A stretch of DNA of 64,000 nucleotides from Sycobia sp. Sy_11 (Eukaryota > Arthropoda > Insecta > Hymenoptera > Epichrysomallidae). The position numbers were made by a program, and so were the translations under genes. Below, in pieces: positions 46,709-57,652 of the stretch. Positions within the stretch are counted from its first letter, which is position 1; each line of letters starts with the position of its first letter. The stretch is from contig JACCIC010000167.1 in NCBI GenBank assembly GCA_018907035.1, positions 1,116,001-1,180,000 on the forward strand, in the 5' to 3' direction. The notes under the pieces are model-generated. The model did no database searches. It had not been told where the DNA came from and saw only the letters and a list, made by a program, of their open reading frames with translations.

Positions 46709-47430
46709 CTAACAAAACATATAAAAATTTAATAAAACCTTCTTTATGTAAGTACTTTGCTGTAACGAAATTTCATTATCAGTTTGTTCTACTTTAATTC
46801 CCAGAAAAAATTTTATTTCATTTAAATCCGTCATTTTAAACCTTCTGCTTAGATAATGTTTAAAAGCATTCATTATTTCAATTTTAGCAGTTACAATAAC
46901 AATATCATCTACATACAGAACGACATATATATTATCTAATTTACTCTGATGATCTTTTATATATATACAACGATCAACTGACGAATTTCGAAAACCACTG
47001 TCTAACAGTACTCTTTCAAAGGTTTCAAACCAGCACTTTGCTGCTTGTTTTAATCCATATAAGGCTTTATTCAATCTACATATTTGGTTTTTATTACATT
47101 TTATTCGATCAGGAGCTTTCATATAAATCTCTTCTTTTAAATTTCCATTTAGAAGTGTAGTCTTTACATCCACATGATGTTTCAATAATTTATATTGATT
47201 TGCAAAAGCTATAATAAATCTAAAACTTGAAATTCTAACAACTGGTTCAAAAGTTTCGTCATAATCTATTGAATATTTTTGACTAAATTCGCTAGCAACA
47301 AGTCGAGCTTTATATCTCGGTGGGTTTCCAAATTCATCATTTTTAATATTTAATATCCATTTACAATCAACGATATTTTTATTTAATGGTTTATCAACTA
47401 ATGTCCATGTATTATTTTCTATTAATGAAT
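46709..47430 (-). pseudogene. copia reverse transcriptase
   Basis: Readable from NNTW.LVDKPLN (about 47420), KWILNIKNDE and YKARLVAS, through HHVDVKTTLLNGNLKEEIYM, CRLNKALYGLKQAAKCWF to the catalytic YVDDIV at about 46915, then FFLGIKVEQ and QQSTYIKKVL. These are the standard copia RT blocks in order. A frame change near 47190 and a stop just after the start of the RT separate pieces, and the end is cut by the insertion at 46360-46705. In a live element this domain copies the genomic RNA in the capsid. Confidence 0.93.
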
Positions 47431-47852
47431 TACTTCCTCATGAATGGCTTGCTGCCACTTGGCTTTATAATTTCTATTTTTTATTTCATTGTATGAATTT
47501 GGTATTTTAAACATTGTTTGCGAATAATAAATATGGTCGTCGTAAATTTCATTATAGGAGAGTTTTAGTTTGTTTTTAAACCTCTCACACCTTCGCGGTT
47601 CGCAAACACTCCTTTTGTACATTGGTTTCGGTTACAAATTCAATTTTTTTCTATATCTGTTTCTTCTATAGATTTTTCAATCTGTTGACCTTTTAAGTTC
47701 ACGATTGATTCATTCAGTCTATCTGATTTTTTATTATCAGATTTTAATTCATTGTCAGTTATATCACAACTGACTTTAACCTTATCATGACTAATTGATC
47801 TCAATTTAGCCTTTTTCGGAACTTTATCTTTGTAAGGCTCTTCCACTGGATT

Positions 47853-48972
47853 TTATCTTCCGTCAGAAATTCCAGTTTGATCTCTTTCACTTTCAATTTT
47901 TAATAAAGGTCTTGATTTTCGGTAATTTTTCTCATCAAAAATTACATCCCTAGCTACTACGAATTTTTCTTTTTCTACATCAAAAACTTTATAACCATTT
48001 GGTTCATATCCTACCATAATCCCTTTCCACGATCTTACATCAAACTTAATCCTTCTAATTTTGTTGTGGACATAGACTGTGGAACCAAATATTTTTAAAA
48101 ATTTCAAATGAGGTCTCTTACCGTGCCACAGTTCATACGGTGTCTTATTTTCTGTTAAAGCTCTAGTGGGTGATCTATTTATCAAATAGGTAGCAGTTAG
48201 AACTGCTTTTTCGTAAAAAAACTTTGTTTAATCTAGCATCGTTTATCATCGCACGCGCCTTTTCCGTTACAGTTCTACAATGCGTTCAGCTAAACCGTTT
48301 AATTGTGGAGTTCGAGGAACAGTTAAATGAAGTGTAATCCCCTTTTCAATAAAAAATTCTTTCATTTCATTAGATAAATATACTCATCCATTATCACTAT
48401 ATAGATTAACAATTTTTGAATTGAACCGAGACTCACTTTTATAAACATAATCTTTGAACCTTACGAATACATAGGATTTTAAGTTATTAAATAAGTCGCA
48501 CAATAGTGGGTATATTCATAAAAAAAAACACAAAATAATTTTTATTATCTATTGTCGAAGGAGTAATTGGACCACAGACATCGGTGTGCACAGTAAATAA
48601 TGATCTTTTAATATAATCTTTATGTTTTTTCTTTTCAAAATGTTTTTGTGCTTGCTTACCATTTATGCAAGCTTCGCACAAGTTGTCATTAGGATCAATA
48701 TGTTTAATTGTATGAATATCATAAACCATATTCTTTTTTTTTAAATCTAAAAATTTATTTTTACTTATATGACCTAACCTCTTGTGCCATAATTCATAAT
48801 TATTAATTAAAACACTATTTTCTTGTAATTTTTTACTTAAATTAATTCTAAATTCTATCGCCGTCAAATTTTCAATTTGCTTACCCATCATGATGGTTTT
48901 ACCGTCTTTTACTACTTCCACTCCTTTATTATCAAAAATAATTTGTATACAAGCCTGCTTCATTTTTTGCAC
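47853..48972 (-). pseudogene. copia integrase
   Basis: GAG-pre-integrase zinc motif: LWHKRLGHIS ... CEACINGKQ (48740-48660). Core: first catalytic Asp in HTDVCGP (about 48580), second in YSDNG followed by a stop at about 48390, and Glu in LNGLAERIVR (about 48290). C-terminal part at 47853-48185 starts INRSPTRALTENKTPYELWHGKRP and contains GSTVYVH and WKGIMVGY, a typical copia integrase tail. At least two frame changes and one internal stop. The acidic triad is present but split across frames. Confidence 0.92.
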
Positions 48973-49102
48973 CTATAGTAAATTATGTGGAACTTCTCGG
49001 CAGTATAATACGTCCACCAGAATCTCAGTCACTTTCAAGTTACTCGTCACCTGGATCCTCCCTTTTTTAGTGTCTGTAATAAAAATTTCCTTTTTTTGCT
49101 AC

Positions 49103-49531
49103 CTAAATTTTCAGTAGTGGTTGCAGTTCAATAAATTCCTCAAACAAATCATCTCCATTTATGATATGATCAGAAGCGCCGGAGTCTAGAAGAAAACTTA
49201 TCCTCGGTCCTTCTTTTCTGCTCGAATCGTAATTGCCAGCCATGAGCACAAAACCAGTTGTATCCACAGAATTCTCCGTTGCTAACGCACTATGGGCTGT
49301 TGCCTTATTTGCTTTATCTTTGTTAATAAATTGCATACTTCTTTTGTAATGAAAACATTCTGCTTTTTTGTGTCCTTTTCGTCCACAATGATAACATCTC
49401 AAATTAAAATTTCCTTTTTTCTTGTGGAATATGTCTCGTTGCTTCATTCCGGTGATAAGGAGAGCAATGACGATTGTTGTTACTAAATTTAAAGTTTTTA
49501 GCATGATGATGGAAATCATGTTTTTCAGCAC
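49103..49531 (-). pseudogene. copia gag C-terminus (CCHC) and protease
   Basis: Contains a retroviral-type zinc knuckle CYHCGRKGHKKAEC (C-x2-C-x4-H-x4-C) followed about 60 residues later by the aspartic protease active-site motif LLDSGASDHI. This is the normal copia order of nucleocapsid then protease. The frame stops soon after the protease motif, and a further frame shift leads to the integrase part. Confidence 0.92.
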
Positions 49532-49678
49532 TGAGCACCTATTTGCTGGTGTCCCTGTTTTCTCTCCTCAATTTAATTTCACGATGCAGAAGCTCCGTTT
49601 TAACATACGCCAAGGTTTGTCTCTCTTTCCCGCTTACTTTAAAGACCGGCATAACTTCATCGTAGCTAGTTTGAAGAG

Positions 49679-50119
49679 TCATGAAAAGATGAAAGATCTT
49701 TTCTCTTTCAGTGAAATAGCTCCTGCTGATGCCAATTCACTCACTAACACGTCAAACTCTATAAAACGTTCACTAAGTGTTTTCTCATGTTTCAATTTAA
49801 ATTCACTTAATCGCTGGCGTAGTGAATATTCATTTGTAAACCCTTTTCTACAATATACGACATCCAGTTCTTGAAAAACTTGCTTAGCTGCTATTCCGTT
49901 CCTCACAAAATCAAGAAATGCATCAGCAAAAAAATTGGTGATACAGTCCTTAGCTACAGATTCTTGATTTTCCCATTCGGTAAGCATGGGAGAAGGCGAA
50001 TCCTCATCAATAACTTTACTTACTTTCAGTTCGCGCAACAAGGATAATACACGAAACTTCCAAACATTATACTTTTCACCATTGAATGGCTTAATGTTAA
50101 TTTTTCCGCATTTCTCCAT
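49679..50119 (-). pseudogene. copia gag N-terminus
   Basis: Starts at MEKCGKINIKPFNGEKYNVWKFRVLSLL, the usual copia gag beginning (F-G-Y-W-K spacing as in FNGENYxxWKxR). It continues with YSLRQRLSEFKLKHEKTLSERFIEFD, the UBN2-like capsid segment. It stops at 49679; the continuation (LQTSYDEVMPVF) is in another frame to the knuckle at 49400. Begins about 100 bp inside the 5' LTR, as expected. Confidence 0.9.
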
Positions 50120-50216
50120 GACTGTGTTGATATAGAACACCGTATAATAACCGCAATCACATCGAAGTTAAATTAACACACAAAACAACAAATAAGAATA
50201 ATTAAAACACAGAGTA

Positions 50217-50230
50217 TGCTGGGCCCATAA
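50217..50230 (-). promoter_or_regulatory. copia primer-binding site, tRNA-iMet internal (half-tRNA) type
   Basis: Minus strand TTATGGGCCCAGCA begins two bases after the 5' LTR. It is complementary to the anticodon arm of initiator tRNA-Met (TGCTGGGCCCATAA), not to the tRNA 3' end. Drosophila copia is known to prime with a 5'-half of tRNA-iMet in this way. Confidence 0.85.
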
Positions 50231-50232
50231 TC

Positions 50233-50504
50233 TATAGAATATATTGATATTAGAATAATAAACTAAAAGACAATAAACAGAGACAAACCTTTTAATTTAA
50301 TTTTCATTTATTAATTATAACAATAGGAATAAAGCGATCTAAACAGCTTGACAGACAGATTGACAGATCAAAAATAAAACAAATTCAAAGACAAAACTCA
50401 GCTTACATCTAAAAGTGGCAATAAGCAAACATCGTTACCAATTCCATATTACAGAGTAGTATTAATTAATTTCACGAATTAATATTTGTATTATAATTCC
50501 AACA
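50233..50504 (-). repeat. copia 5' LTR
   Basis: 272 bp; minus-strand start TGTTGGAATTATAATAC at 50504, the common copia LTR start; followed inside by the primer site. Confidence 0.92.
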
Positions 50505-50509
50505 ATTAC

Positions 50510-51945
50510 TTTAAAAAATATTTTTATAAAGTATTCCATAAGTATAATCTAGTAATATTTCTAATAATGTTGCTACTTAGTGTTCAGAATAACAATCTAT
50601 AATTTCAACAAGTACTTATTTAAGTTATATTTAGGTTATATCAAGTACTTTTATTTAACTTAAATTTATATTTTAAATTGATTGATTTTATAATTTTTTT
50701 AATTTAATTAGAAAACAAGGAATAAATTATAATATCATTTGATAATTTAAAATTTTGTATTTAAATTATTTAAAATAAAAGTGAACCGTCATAAGCTGTT
50801 TGGAAGCAGTATACAAAATTAAACAAAATTCTGTGTTTGAAATGTTATATTTATTGTAGGATTCTAGACGATCATATATGGTAGCATTGTTTAGAAATTT
50901 CCTTTTCACGAGCTATGAATAAGTAAGAGTAGTTCATTCTAAGTAAAATCTATCTTTAGAACCAATGACAAGAGTCTCTTTTACAGTATCTTTTGAAAAG
51001 TTAACACGTAGAGCATATTATAAACTAATTATTAGATGTATCTAGGTTTAGATTGTTGTGTAGATAATATTGAAATTCGAACAAATATATTCATTTATCT
51101 TACAGTTCCATTATAATGGTACTACAACAAAGAACTAAACTTGGGATATGAGTAGATAAGTTGCTAAAGGGATAGTTATATCGTTCTTTGCTAATAATAT
51201 AAGATAAAGCAGGTGTTGGTCTGTACACGTAAAAGAAAAAACTACTATTAAACCGATTGTTTTAAAAGTTTTTAAATTGAAAATATATATTCTATATTAT
51301 TTTCTGAGTGACATAGACTATGTACAGAGATAATACAGGGAGATTGCTGACGTTTATGGTCAATATTGCAGTAAAAATTTGCGACTGAATACGAGAGCCT
51401 CTGGTGGCAAAAGTGAGGTACTGACCATTTCGTGCGAATTTCCAGATGTTGTCTTTCGAGCTTGTGCGATTTTGGGGGGGGGGGGTCTGTCATCGACCCG
51501 CGCGGGAGGGACGGGAAGACAATAAACTGGCAGTGGGGTACAAGCGACCAAAAATAAATTTTATTGTCACATGTGTATATATTGTACTACTTATTACGTT
51601 GCTACTCTTAATTACTTATTTGGTATGCTACTCAGCTGCACTTACGAATGGAGAAAGGGGAAATGGGAACGATAATTTTTACAAGATTTATATGAATCAT
51701 ATCGAACATTTATTACTACAACATTTACATAATACGCGCGCGGCTACCAATAAGATTCTATTTACATTTTATGCACATGGACTCATTCCCGAGCGGGTTC
51801 TTTCGCGGGGCGTGTTATATACATACGGGACGCGGTGGAAAGGTAAGGGGGAAACCACGGGGAACATGCATTACTGATGGCGCGATGAAAGATGAGAGGA
51901 CGCGAGATATATTACAATGTATGCTACGGTACTTGCTGAACAAGC
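50510..51945. other. Intergenic, no gene recognised; G-run
   Basis: AT-rich until about 51300, then GC-richer with a 13-G run at 51474-51486. Frames at 51446-51877 and 51771-52163 have no domain until the PLE begins near 51950. Confidence 0.4.
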
Positions 51946-51985
51946 TGTCGATCTGCGGGGCTCTCGGCTTCATTGGGCTAAAAGA

Positions 51986-52280
51986 GCCTATTGGATTCAC
52001 AGTCGATGTCAAATATCATTCGCTGATATTATTACTTACACCAAATTTCTTTTTGACAATACTTTTTTTAGTTTTAATTATAAAATTTACAAACAAATTT
52101 TTGGATCACCTATGGGTTCTTCCATTTCTCCATTGTTTGCTAATTGGGTCATGGATGATTTAGAATCAGAATGTCTTAGAATTTTAAAAAATGATCATAA
52201 TTGTGTAGCTTTCATATAGTTTAGATTTGTTGATGATACACTAATTAGTATCAAAAAAGAGATTATGACCATAGTATGCA
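51986..52280 (+). pseudogene. PLE reverse-transcriptase fragment
   Basis: Readable residues TKFLFDNTFFSFNYKIYKQIFGSPMGSSISPLFANWVMDDLE-type motif blocks: GSPMGSSISP, ANWVMDDLE and, after a stop at about 52217, RFVDDTLISI with the catalytic aspartates. These are Penelope-group RT motifs 3-5. N-terminal RT motifs are not seen (truncation at about 51950). Confidence 0.85.
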
Positions 52281-52819
52281 ATATTTTTTTATATAATTAT
52301 GATAAAAATTTTAAATTTACACATGAAATTGGAAAAAAAAATAAATTTTTTAGATATTACTATTATTAGAAAAAATGAATACCTTATTACTCATTGATAC
52401 TAAAAATCGACTTCTTCGAAAAGAATTTTACAATTTACTTCTAACCACTTCATTCAACAAAAAAGAAACATTATTTTTAATTTGATTGACAGAGCTTTAT
52501 TATTATCATACAATAGTTTTCATAAAAAAAACATTGACATAGAAAAAAATATTTTTTTAAAAAATGGTTACCCTCCTCAATTTTACAATAAACATTTAAA
52601 ATATAGAAAAAATTACATTAGATATAACCATAGTAAAAATAATAATAATAATAATTTTAATATGGTTTATAATCAAAATAATAATAGATCTCGTTTAACT
52701 ATTATACCGTTACCTTTTATTAACCGTTTTTGGAAAAATATTATAAAAAATTGAAAAAATTTAATATTTCAACAGTGCCAATTATTAATAATAAACTCAA
52801 CAATATGATATAATTAGGA

Positions 52820-53072
52820 AAAACAAAAAAATTGGAAAAAACTGGAGAAGTATATAAAATTAATTGTAAAAATTGTGATGCAATATATATTGGTAAAACT
52901 AAGCGAAAGTTAAAAGATCGTATTAATGAACATAAAAAAAAATAATTCTGACGCTGTTATTAATATACATTGTAAACGTTATTTACACACTTTCAATTGT
53001 GATAATGTAAATATATTAGATACTGACAATAATTTTAAAAAACGTACTTTGTCTGAAATGTTTTTTATATAA
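52820..53072 (+). pseudogene. PLE GIY-YIG endonuclease fragment
   Basis: Residues GEVYKINCKNCDAIYIGKTK form the GIY-YIG core with PLE-type CxxC between the two halves, followed by LKDRINEHKK. After a frameshift in an A-run (about 52940), NSDAVINIHCKRYLHTFNCDNVNIL and ends KKRTLSEMFFI. The N-terminal linker from RT (52480-52754) is open but unmotifed. Confidence 0.85.
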
Positions 53073-53397
53073 CGTAATATCAAACACACTGTTAATAAAA
53101 AAACAAGATACGCTATTTCTTAGCAAAATATACTCAGAAATAATCTCATTTTTATAATTTTACAATGTATTCTGAGAAACTTTTATAATTAGTTCTTGAT
53201 TTGTATGTTTATATGCTCGTTATTGACTTATCAACTTTGACATTGTCAATATTAAAATTTTCATCAGTTTGACTTAGAACGTCTTAGCGTTTGCTTTTAA
53301 ATTTCATTGTAAAAATTGATTTATTTATTGTATGGTATTTCTCACTGTTATAGAATTTTGATATGTAATTACTTGCATATTATTTTTATTAAAGCAC

Positions 53398-53429
53398 CTG
53401 AAGAGGTTGACAATACCTGTCGACGAAAC
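53398..53429 (+). ncRNA. Hammerhead-ribozyme-like core in PLE 3' end
   Basis: CTGAAGA (53398-53404), G, GTTGAC (53406-53411), loop AATACCT, GTCGAC (53419-53424), GAAAC (53425-53429). Stem II is 6 bp with one G-T pair, and all core bases are intact. PLEs are known to carry minimal hammerhead motifs in their terminal repeats (Cervera and De la Pena). Stems I and III are not evident in the immediate flanks. Confidence 0.6.
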
Positions 53430-53460
53430 GTTGTGAAATAAAAAAATCTTTGAGTTTTTT

Positions 53461-53894
53461 ATTAGCCCGAACCTGATCGAAATAACTATATTTATATACA
53501 TATACATATTTAAACGAGGACGAAAACCAAATTATCTATTTATTATTGTACAATATTTACAGTTAATATTTGTATAGCTAACTTGCCTAAAGCGCGCTAC
53601 CGTTCAATTCCATGTATATGCATATCTGTTGTTTGTTACATTTTTGTTTTAAAAAGCTTTTCGTTCATGTATCTTCGCGCTGCTTATATTTCCATTATTA
53701 ATATGAAATGTTCCCAAATAAAAAATAAGCTTCTGATATATTTTGACCCGTAGAATGCGAATCCTGAAGTTTTTTTTGGAAATCGTGGTAATACATTGTT
53801 TAAATCATAATTATTTAAATAAATAGAAAAGAATTAAAATTTGATAAAGAAAATTCTCCTAAAATGCATATTAAAAATTTTATGAGTTTTTGAA
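53461..53894. other. AT-rich, no gene recognised
   Basis: No supported feature. Confidence 0.45.
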
Positions 53895-53909
53895 ATATAA
53901 ATTTTGCAA

Positions 53910-54102
53910 ATTAAAATTAACAATTGTACTTATGTCGACTGTTCTGAATTCAATTAATAAATATTTTTATATAATTTATTGTAGTAATAAGTTTTATTTT
54001 AGATTTTACGGGGGTGATCATAAATAAGGACAGTCTGACTGTCATTATTTTAGCTAATATATGATATTATAAAGACTGTAAGACCGATACAAATATTTAT
54101 TA
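53910..54102 (+). mobile_element. Short PLE-associated element with 15-bp target duplication
   Basis: 193 bp. Extension ACAATTGTACTTATGTCGAC, then AATTAATAAATATTTTTAT, the core TTACGGGGGTGATC and AGTCTGACTGTC, and an end GACTGTAAGACCGATAC followed by AAATATTTATTAAT. ATATAAATTTTGCAA is perfectly duplicated at 53895-53909 and 54103-54117. Same family as the elements at 11351 and 35497. Confidence 0.85.
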
Positions 54103-54117
54103 ATATAAATTTTGCAA

Positions 54118-55108
54118 TCTTTTTGTAATTTTCACTACTTGTAAAATTGCAACAAGTTCAAATTTTTGACAATCTCATAAGTGTATTTCTTAAGTAATCA
54201 TTTCGAATGATTAAATTAAATTTTATGTGAATAGACAATGGTTTTAGAAATAAACATCCGACCCTTTTTTACGCCATTTGTTATGTTTATCGTCTCGTTC
54301 GGACACCACTACCAGCTGTTATTTTTGTTCAAAATTGATAAATATTTATATAAATTAGTTTGATAATTAATTTTAATTAAAAATATTAAATTATTAAATA
54401 ATAAACAAAGAAATATAGAAATGTGTAATGGTACACAGATTGTAGCTAAATTAAAATTTTTTTTGCTTATATTAAATATTAATATGTATATGGTTATTTT
54501 TACAATTCAAAATAAGCATTTCGAATAAGAATATTTGATCCTTATTTAATTACTTTAATTGCCAGTAGATTGGTTACATGTATTTTAGCATTCCCCTCCC
54601 TTTAAAAGTGTGCTATGCCCCCAGTATATTATATATGATCTATTTTTGAAAAAGGTGGTGTCTCTATTTGATTAAATTATTAAATTATTAATTTATTGAG
54701 CTATTAAATTTTTCCACGTTCACGTTATATAGCGTGCCGATCCGGAGCCCACACTATAATTCTGTATCCCCCAGTAATAGGAAAATCAACTATACTGCGA
54801 TTGCAAGTGATAGGCTTAACCAATTTTTAGAATTCAAAATACTTTTAAGCATTCTACTCATAAACCTACTCAATAAATATATCTAAGTCGTCATATAATA
54901 TAATACATATTACAATTGGAAATACGAACATCTGAGAAATTTTAATACGTTCAGCGTGCTGCGTGTTACACATTTCATAACTGCTTTCATAACTTTCGAA
55001 CCTATGTAACATGGGCATAACATTTTTATAAAATAGATTTTTGTGATAATCGAAAAAAGAACACAGGCGATACTCTAAAGATCAATTTTTCACCAAATAT
55101 CTATATCA
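54118..55108. other. AT-rich, no gene recognised
   Basis: No supported feature. Confidence 0.45.
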
Positions 55109-55992
55109 TCAGGATTAGATAATAGGCCTTTTTTTGCTAATTTAAAAAAAGGATGGAAAAAATTTAGTTCCTTTACAAGCAACCTCAAGAAAAAAAAAAT
55201 ATATATATATATATATACATGAGGGCGGTTCAATAAGTACTCGTGTTAGAAATGAAGACGCTTTTTAAAAAAATTTTTTCTTTTATTTTTCAACTTAGTA
55301 CTCTTTTAGAAAAATACTCTTCTTCCAACGTTCTGGTCATTTTTTAACCCCTCTAAAAAAAGGATTTTTCGAACTATCCAAAATAAGCCTATGTTTCGGC
55401 GATGACTTCCCTGTTTGACCAAAATTTTTTTCCCGCGAGCCATTTCTTCATGTTAGGGGATAAGAAGAAGTCGCAGAGAACCAGATCGGGATAATACGGA
55501 AGGTGCGGCAGCAATTGATAACGTAACTCGACTGTAGAATTGTCTAGTTATCAGGATTAGATAATAGGCCTTTTTTGCTAATTTAAAAAAAGGATGGAAA
55601 AAATTTAGTTCCTTTACAAGCAACCTCAAGAAAAAAAAAATATATATATATATATGAGGGCGGTTCAATAAGTACTCGTGTTAGAAATGAAGACGCTTTT
55701 TAAAAAAATTTTTTCTTTTATTTTTCAACTTAGTACTCTTTTAGAAAGATACTCTTCTTCCAACGTTCTGGTCATTTTTTAACCCCTCTAAAAAAAGGAT
55801 TTTTCGAACTATCCAAAATAAGCCTATGTTTCAGCGATGACTTCCCTGTTTGACCAAAATTTTTTTCCCGCGAGCCATTTCTTCATGTTAGGGGATAAGA
55901 AGAAGTCGCAGAGAACCAGATCGGGATAATACGGAAGGTGCGGCAGCAATTGATAACGTAACTCGACTGTAGAATTGTCTAGTTATCGTTCT
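55109..55992. repeat. 442-bp direct segmental duplication
   Basis: 55109-55550 and 55551-55992 are nearly identical in tandem. Each starts TCAGGATTAGATAATAGGCC, contains a poly(A)/(TA)n junction and the left ITR of a mariner with the first part of its transposase, and ends GTCTAGTTATC. The unit is therefore host flank plus mariner end. Confidence 0.92.
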
Positions 55993-56444
55993 TCCTTTTT
56001 CTAAAAAGTCCATTAGGATAATGTCCTTCGCATCCCAACAAATCGTCACCATGACCTTTCGGGTGGAACCGTTTTCGCCTTTTTTGGAGCAGACCGTGAG
56101 AAATCCATTGTTTTGATTGTTGCTTAGTTTCTGCTGTGTAATGATGAACCCAGGTTTCATCCACGGTGACAACTTGACGCAAAAAGTCCTTTGGATCTCC
56201 GTTAAATTGTTCCCAATACTGCTTCGAAGTTAATAGCTACTCCCGCTAGTTGTTTACCGTGAACAATTGCGGCAACTTTCGGGCCGACCATTTTTTCATA
56301 GCCAACTTATCATGTAAAATATTAATCAATCAGTTTGAAAATTGTTTTAGAGTCGTTTGATATGTGGCAGCATATAATAATAACATTAGCTTCCATAACT
56401 AACGTCCTTTGTCTTCAAACACGGGTACTTATTGAACCGCCCTC

Positions 56445-56445
<1 letters not shown>
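55655..56445 (-). mobile_element. mariner remnant, third lineage (internally deleted)
   Basis: Tips TGAGGGCGGTTCAATAAGTA at 55655 and (complement) CGAGGGCGGTTCAATAAGTA ending at 56445, inside TA arrays on both sides. About 790 bp instead of about 1.3 kb. A second left end (55218 on) belongs to the duplicated segment. Confidence 0.85.
55880..56190 (-). pseudogene. mariner transposase fragment with VDETW motif
   Basis: Minus strand: VTVDETWVHHYTAETKQQSKQW holds the first catalytic Asp; after a frame change, WDAKDIILMDFLEKG; then a deletion that removes the second Asp (HDNA block) joins directly to a segment whose other frame reads QLLPHLPYYPDLVLCDFFL, which has the third Asp. The HTH domain is absent apart from traces. 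Third mariner lineage in the window. Confidence 0.85.

Positions 56446-56503
<58 letters not shown>
56446..56503. repeat. (TA)n array
   Basis: Directly follows the mariner right ITR. Confidence 0.95.
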
Positions 56504-56505
<2 letters not shown>

Positions 56506-56662
56506 TAGATTGCTACGCTAGGCCCCGAACAACATGCGTATGGATGGACAGTTCAGAAAGAGCGAAAGAGAGGAGTGGTGAGATATCAAGTGACCGTACG
56601 CAAGTGCTATAGGCACTGTCCATCAATATCGGCAATCGCTGTTAAATCTCACCCTCTCTCTT

Positions 56663-56664
56663 TA

Positions 56665-56729
<65 letters not shown>

Positions 56730-56738
56730 TTCTCTTTC
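56663..56738. repeat. (CT)n array
   Basis: CT dinucleotides with a few TTTCT interruptions. Confidence 0.95.
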
Positions 56739-56810
56739 TGTATAATATTATATATAATACATTAAATATTTTAAATAAGAAGGAAAAAAGGCAAAACAAA
56801 GTTAATCATT

Positions 56811-56812
<2 letters not shown>

Positions 56813-56851
<39 letters not shown>
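56813..56851. repeat. (TA)n array
   Basis: Uninterrupted TA dinucleotides. Confidence 0.95.
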
Positions 56852-56855
<4 letters not shown>

Positions 56856-57079
56856 TTGCAACTAGACTATCAAATTTACATTTTTTCAGTTCTAAATATT
56901 TGAAAGATAGAAGTTACTTAATTATGAACTTCAACCAAAGAACGCTTGCTGCAGGATGTTTATGGACATATTCTTAAATATAATAGCATTAATAACAGAT
57001 GCAAATATCCTATTTATTTTTATAATTTTCATTTAATAAAAGAAATTGATCGTTTGCGTTACATTTTGTTTCTCTGGAG

Positions 57080-57440
57080 ATATTCATTAATTTCACCTTT
57101 GGTGTCCGACGTTTCGAACCGCTACAGTTCATCCTCAGGAACTGAACTAAATTAAAAAATCTAGCATGCTATTTTATATAACCCATCTCTACTCCAAATT
57201 TATTGGTGTATCATTTATAGGACGCCCACCTTCTAACTTAAATGCAAAATAAAAATCTTATATTAAGAAGGACTGATAAGTGTTGTCCGATTTACTTGAC
57301 TCTAACATTCAATTTCCATTATTGTTATTCTTCAAAATATGAATATTTTTAAAAAAGATAAAAAAAGATAACTATAAGACCGATAAAAATATTTATTAAT
57401 TTAATTCGGAACATTCAACTTAAGTACAATTTTGAATTTC
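57080..57440 (-). mobile_element. PLE-associated element with hammerhead-like core
   Basis: On the minus strand it begins with the family extension (AAATTGTACTTAAGTTGAATG) at about 57440, then AATTAATAAATATTTTTATC and GGTCTTATAGTTATC, and about 250 bp later the hammerhead-like core at 57138-57111. Boundaries are approximate and no target duplication was found. Confidence 0.55.
57111..57138 (-). ncRNA. Hammerhead-ribozyme-like core
   Basis: Minus strand: CTGAGGA (57138-57132), T, GAACTG (57130-57125), loop TAG, CGGTTC (57121-57116), GAAAC (57115-57111). Stem II is 6 bp with one G-T pair. The sequence after GAAAC is GTCGGAC, as GTTGGAC in the element at 35.9 kb. Confidence 0.6.
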
Positions 57441-57652
57441 ATTTGAAAGATATTTATTTGCTTTAAAGAAATATTTTTTAAAAGCACAATTTTTAATTTT
57501 GTATAATTCAAACAAAATCAAAAGTGGTACTGTAGAATCTTGACTTATTAGGATATCATTTTCGTAATCTTCAACTATATTAAGTACTACATATTATATT
57601 GCAATAAAAATGAATAATTACATTTACATATTTTGTTTATGCATTATAAGTT

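Larger units (their letters stand above)
44815..50504 (-). mobile_element. Ty1/copia retrotransposon, both LTRs, 5.69 kb
   Basis: Minus-strand copia element bounded by LTRs of about 273 bp and a perfect 5-bp target duplication ATTAC (44810-44814 and 50505-50509). Order on the minus strand is LTR, tRNA primer site, gag with CCHC knuckle, protease, integrase, RT, RNase H, LTR, which is the copia order. The coding region has several stops and frame changes and an inserted sequence at about 46360-46705, so it is not autonomous. LTR-to-LTR similarity looks above 85% by eye. Confidence 0.95.
51950..53460 (+). mobile_element. Penelope-like element, degenerate, with RT, GIY-YIG and hammerhead-like 3' end
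   Basis: 5'-truncated PLE on the plus strand. RT palm at 51990-52270, GIY-YIG nuclease at 52835-52945 and a 3' end with a hammerhead-like core at 53398-53429. Strongly AT-biased with many A-run frameshifts, so it is inactive. The order RT, GIY-YIG, hammerhead-containing pLTR matches the known architecture of PLEs. Confidence 0.85.
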
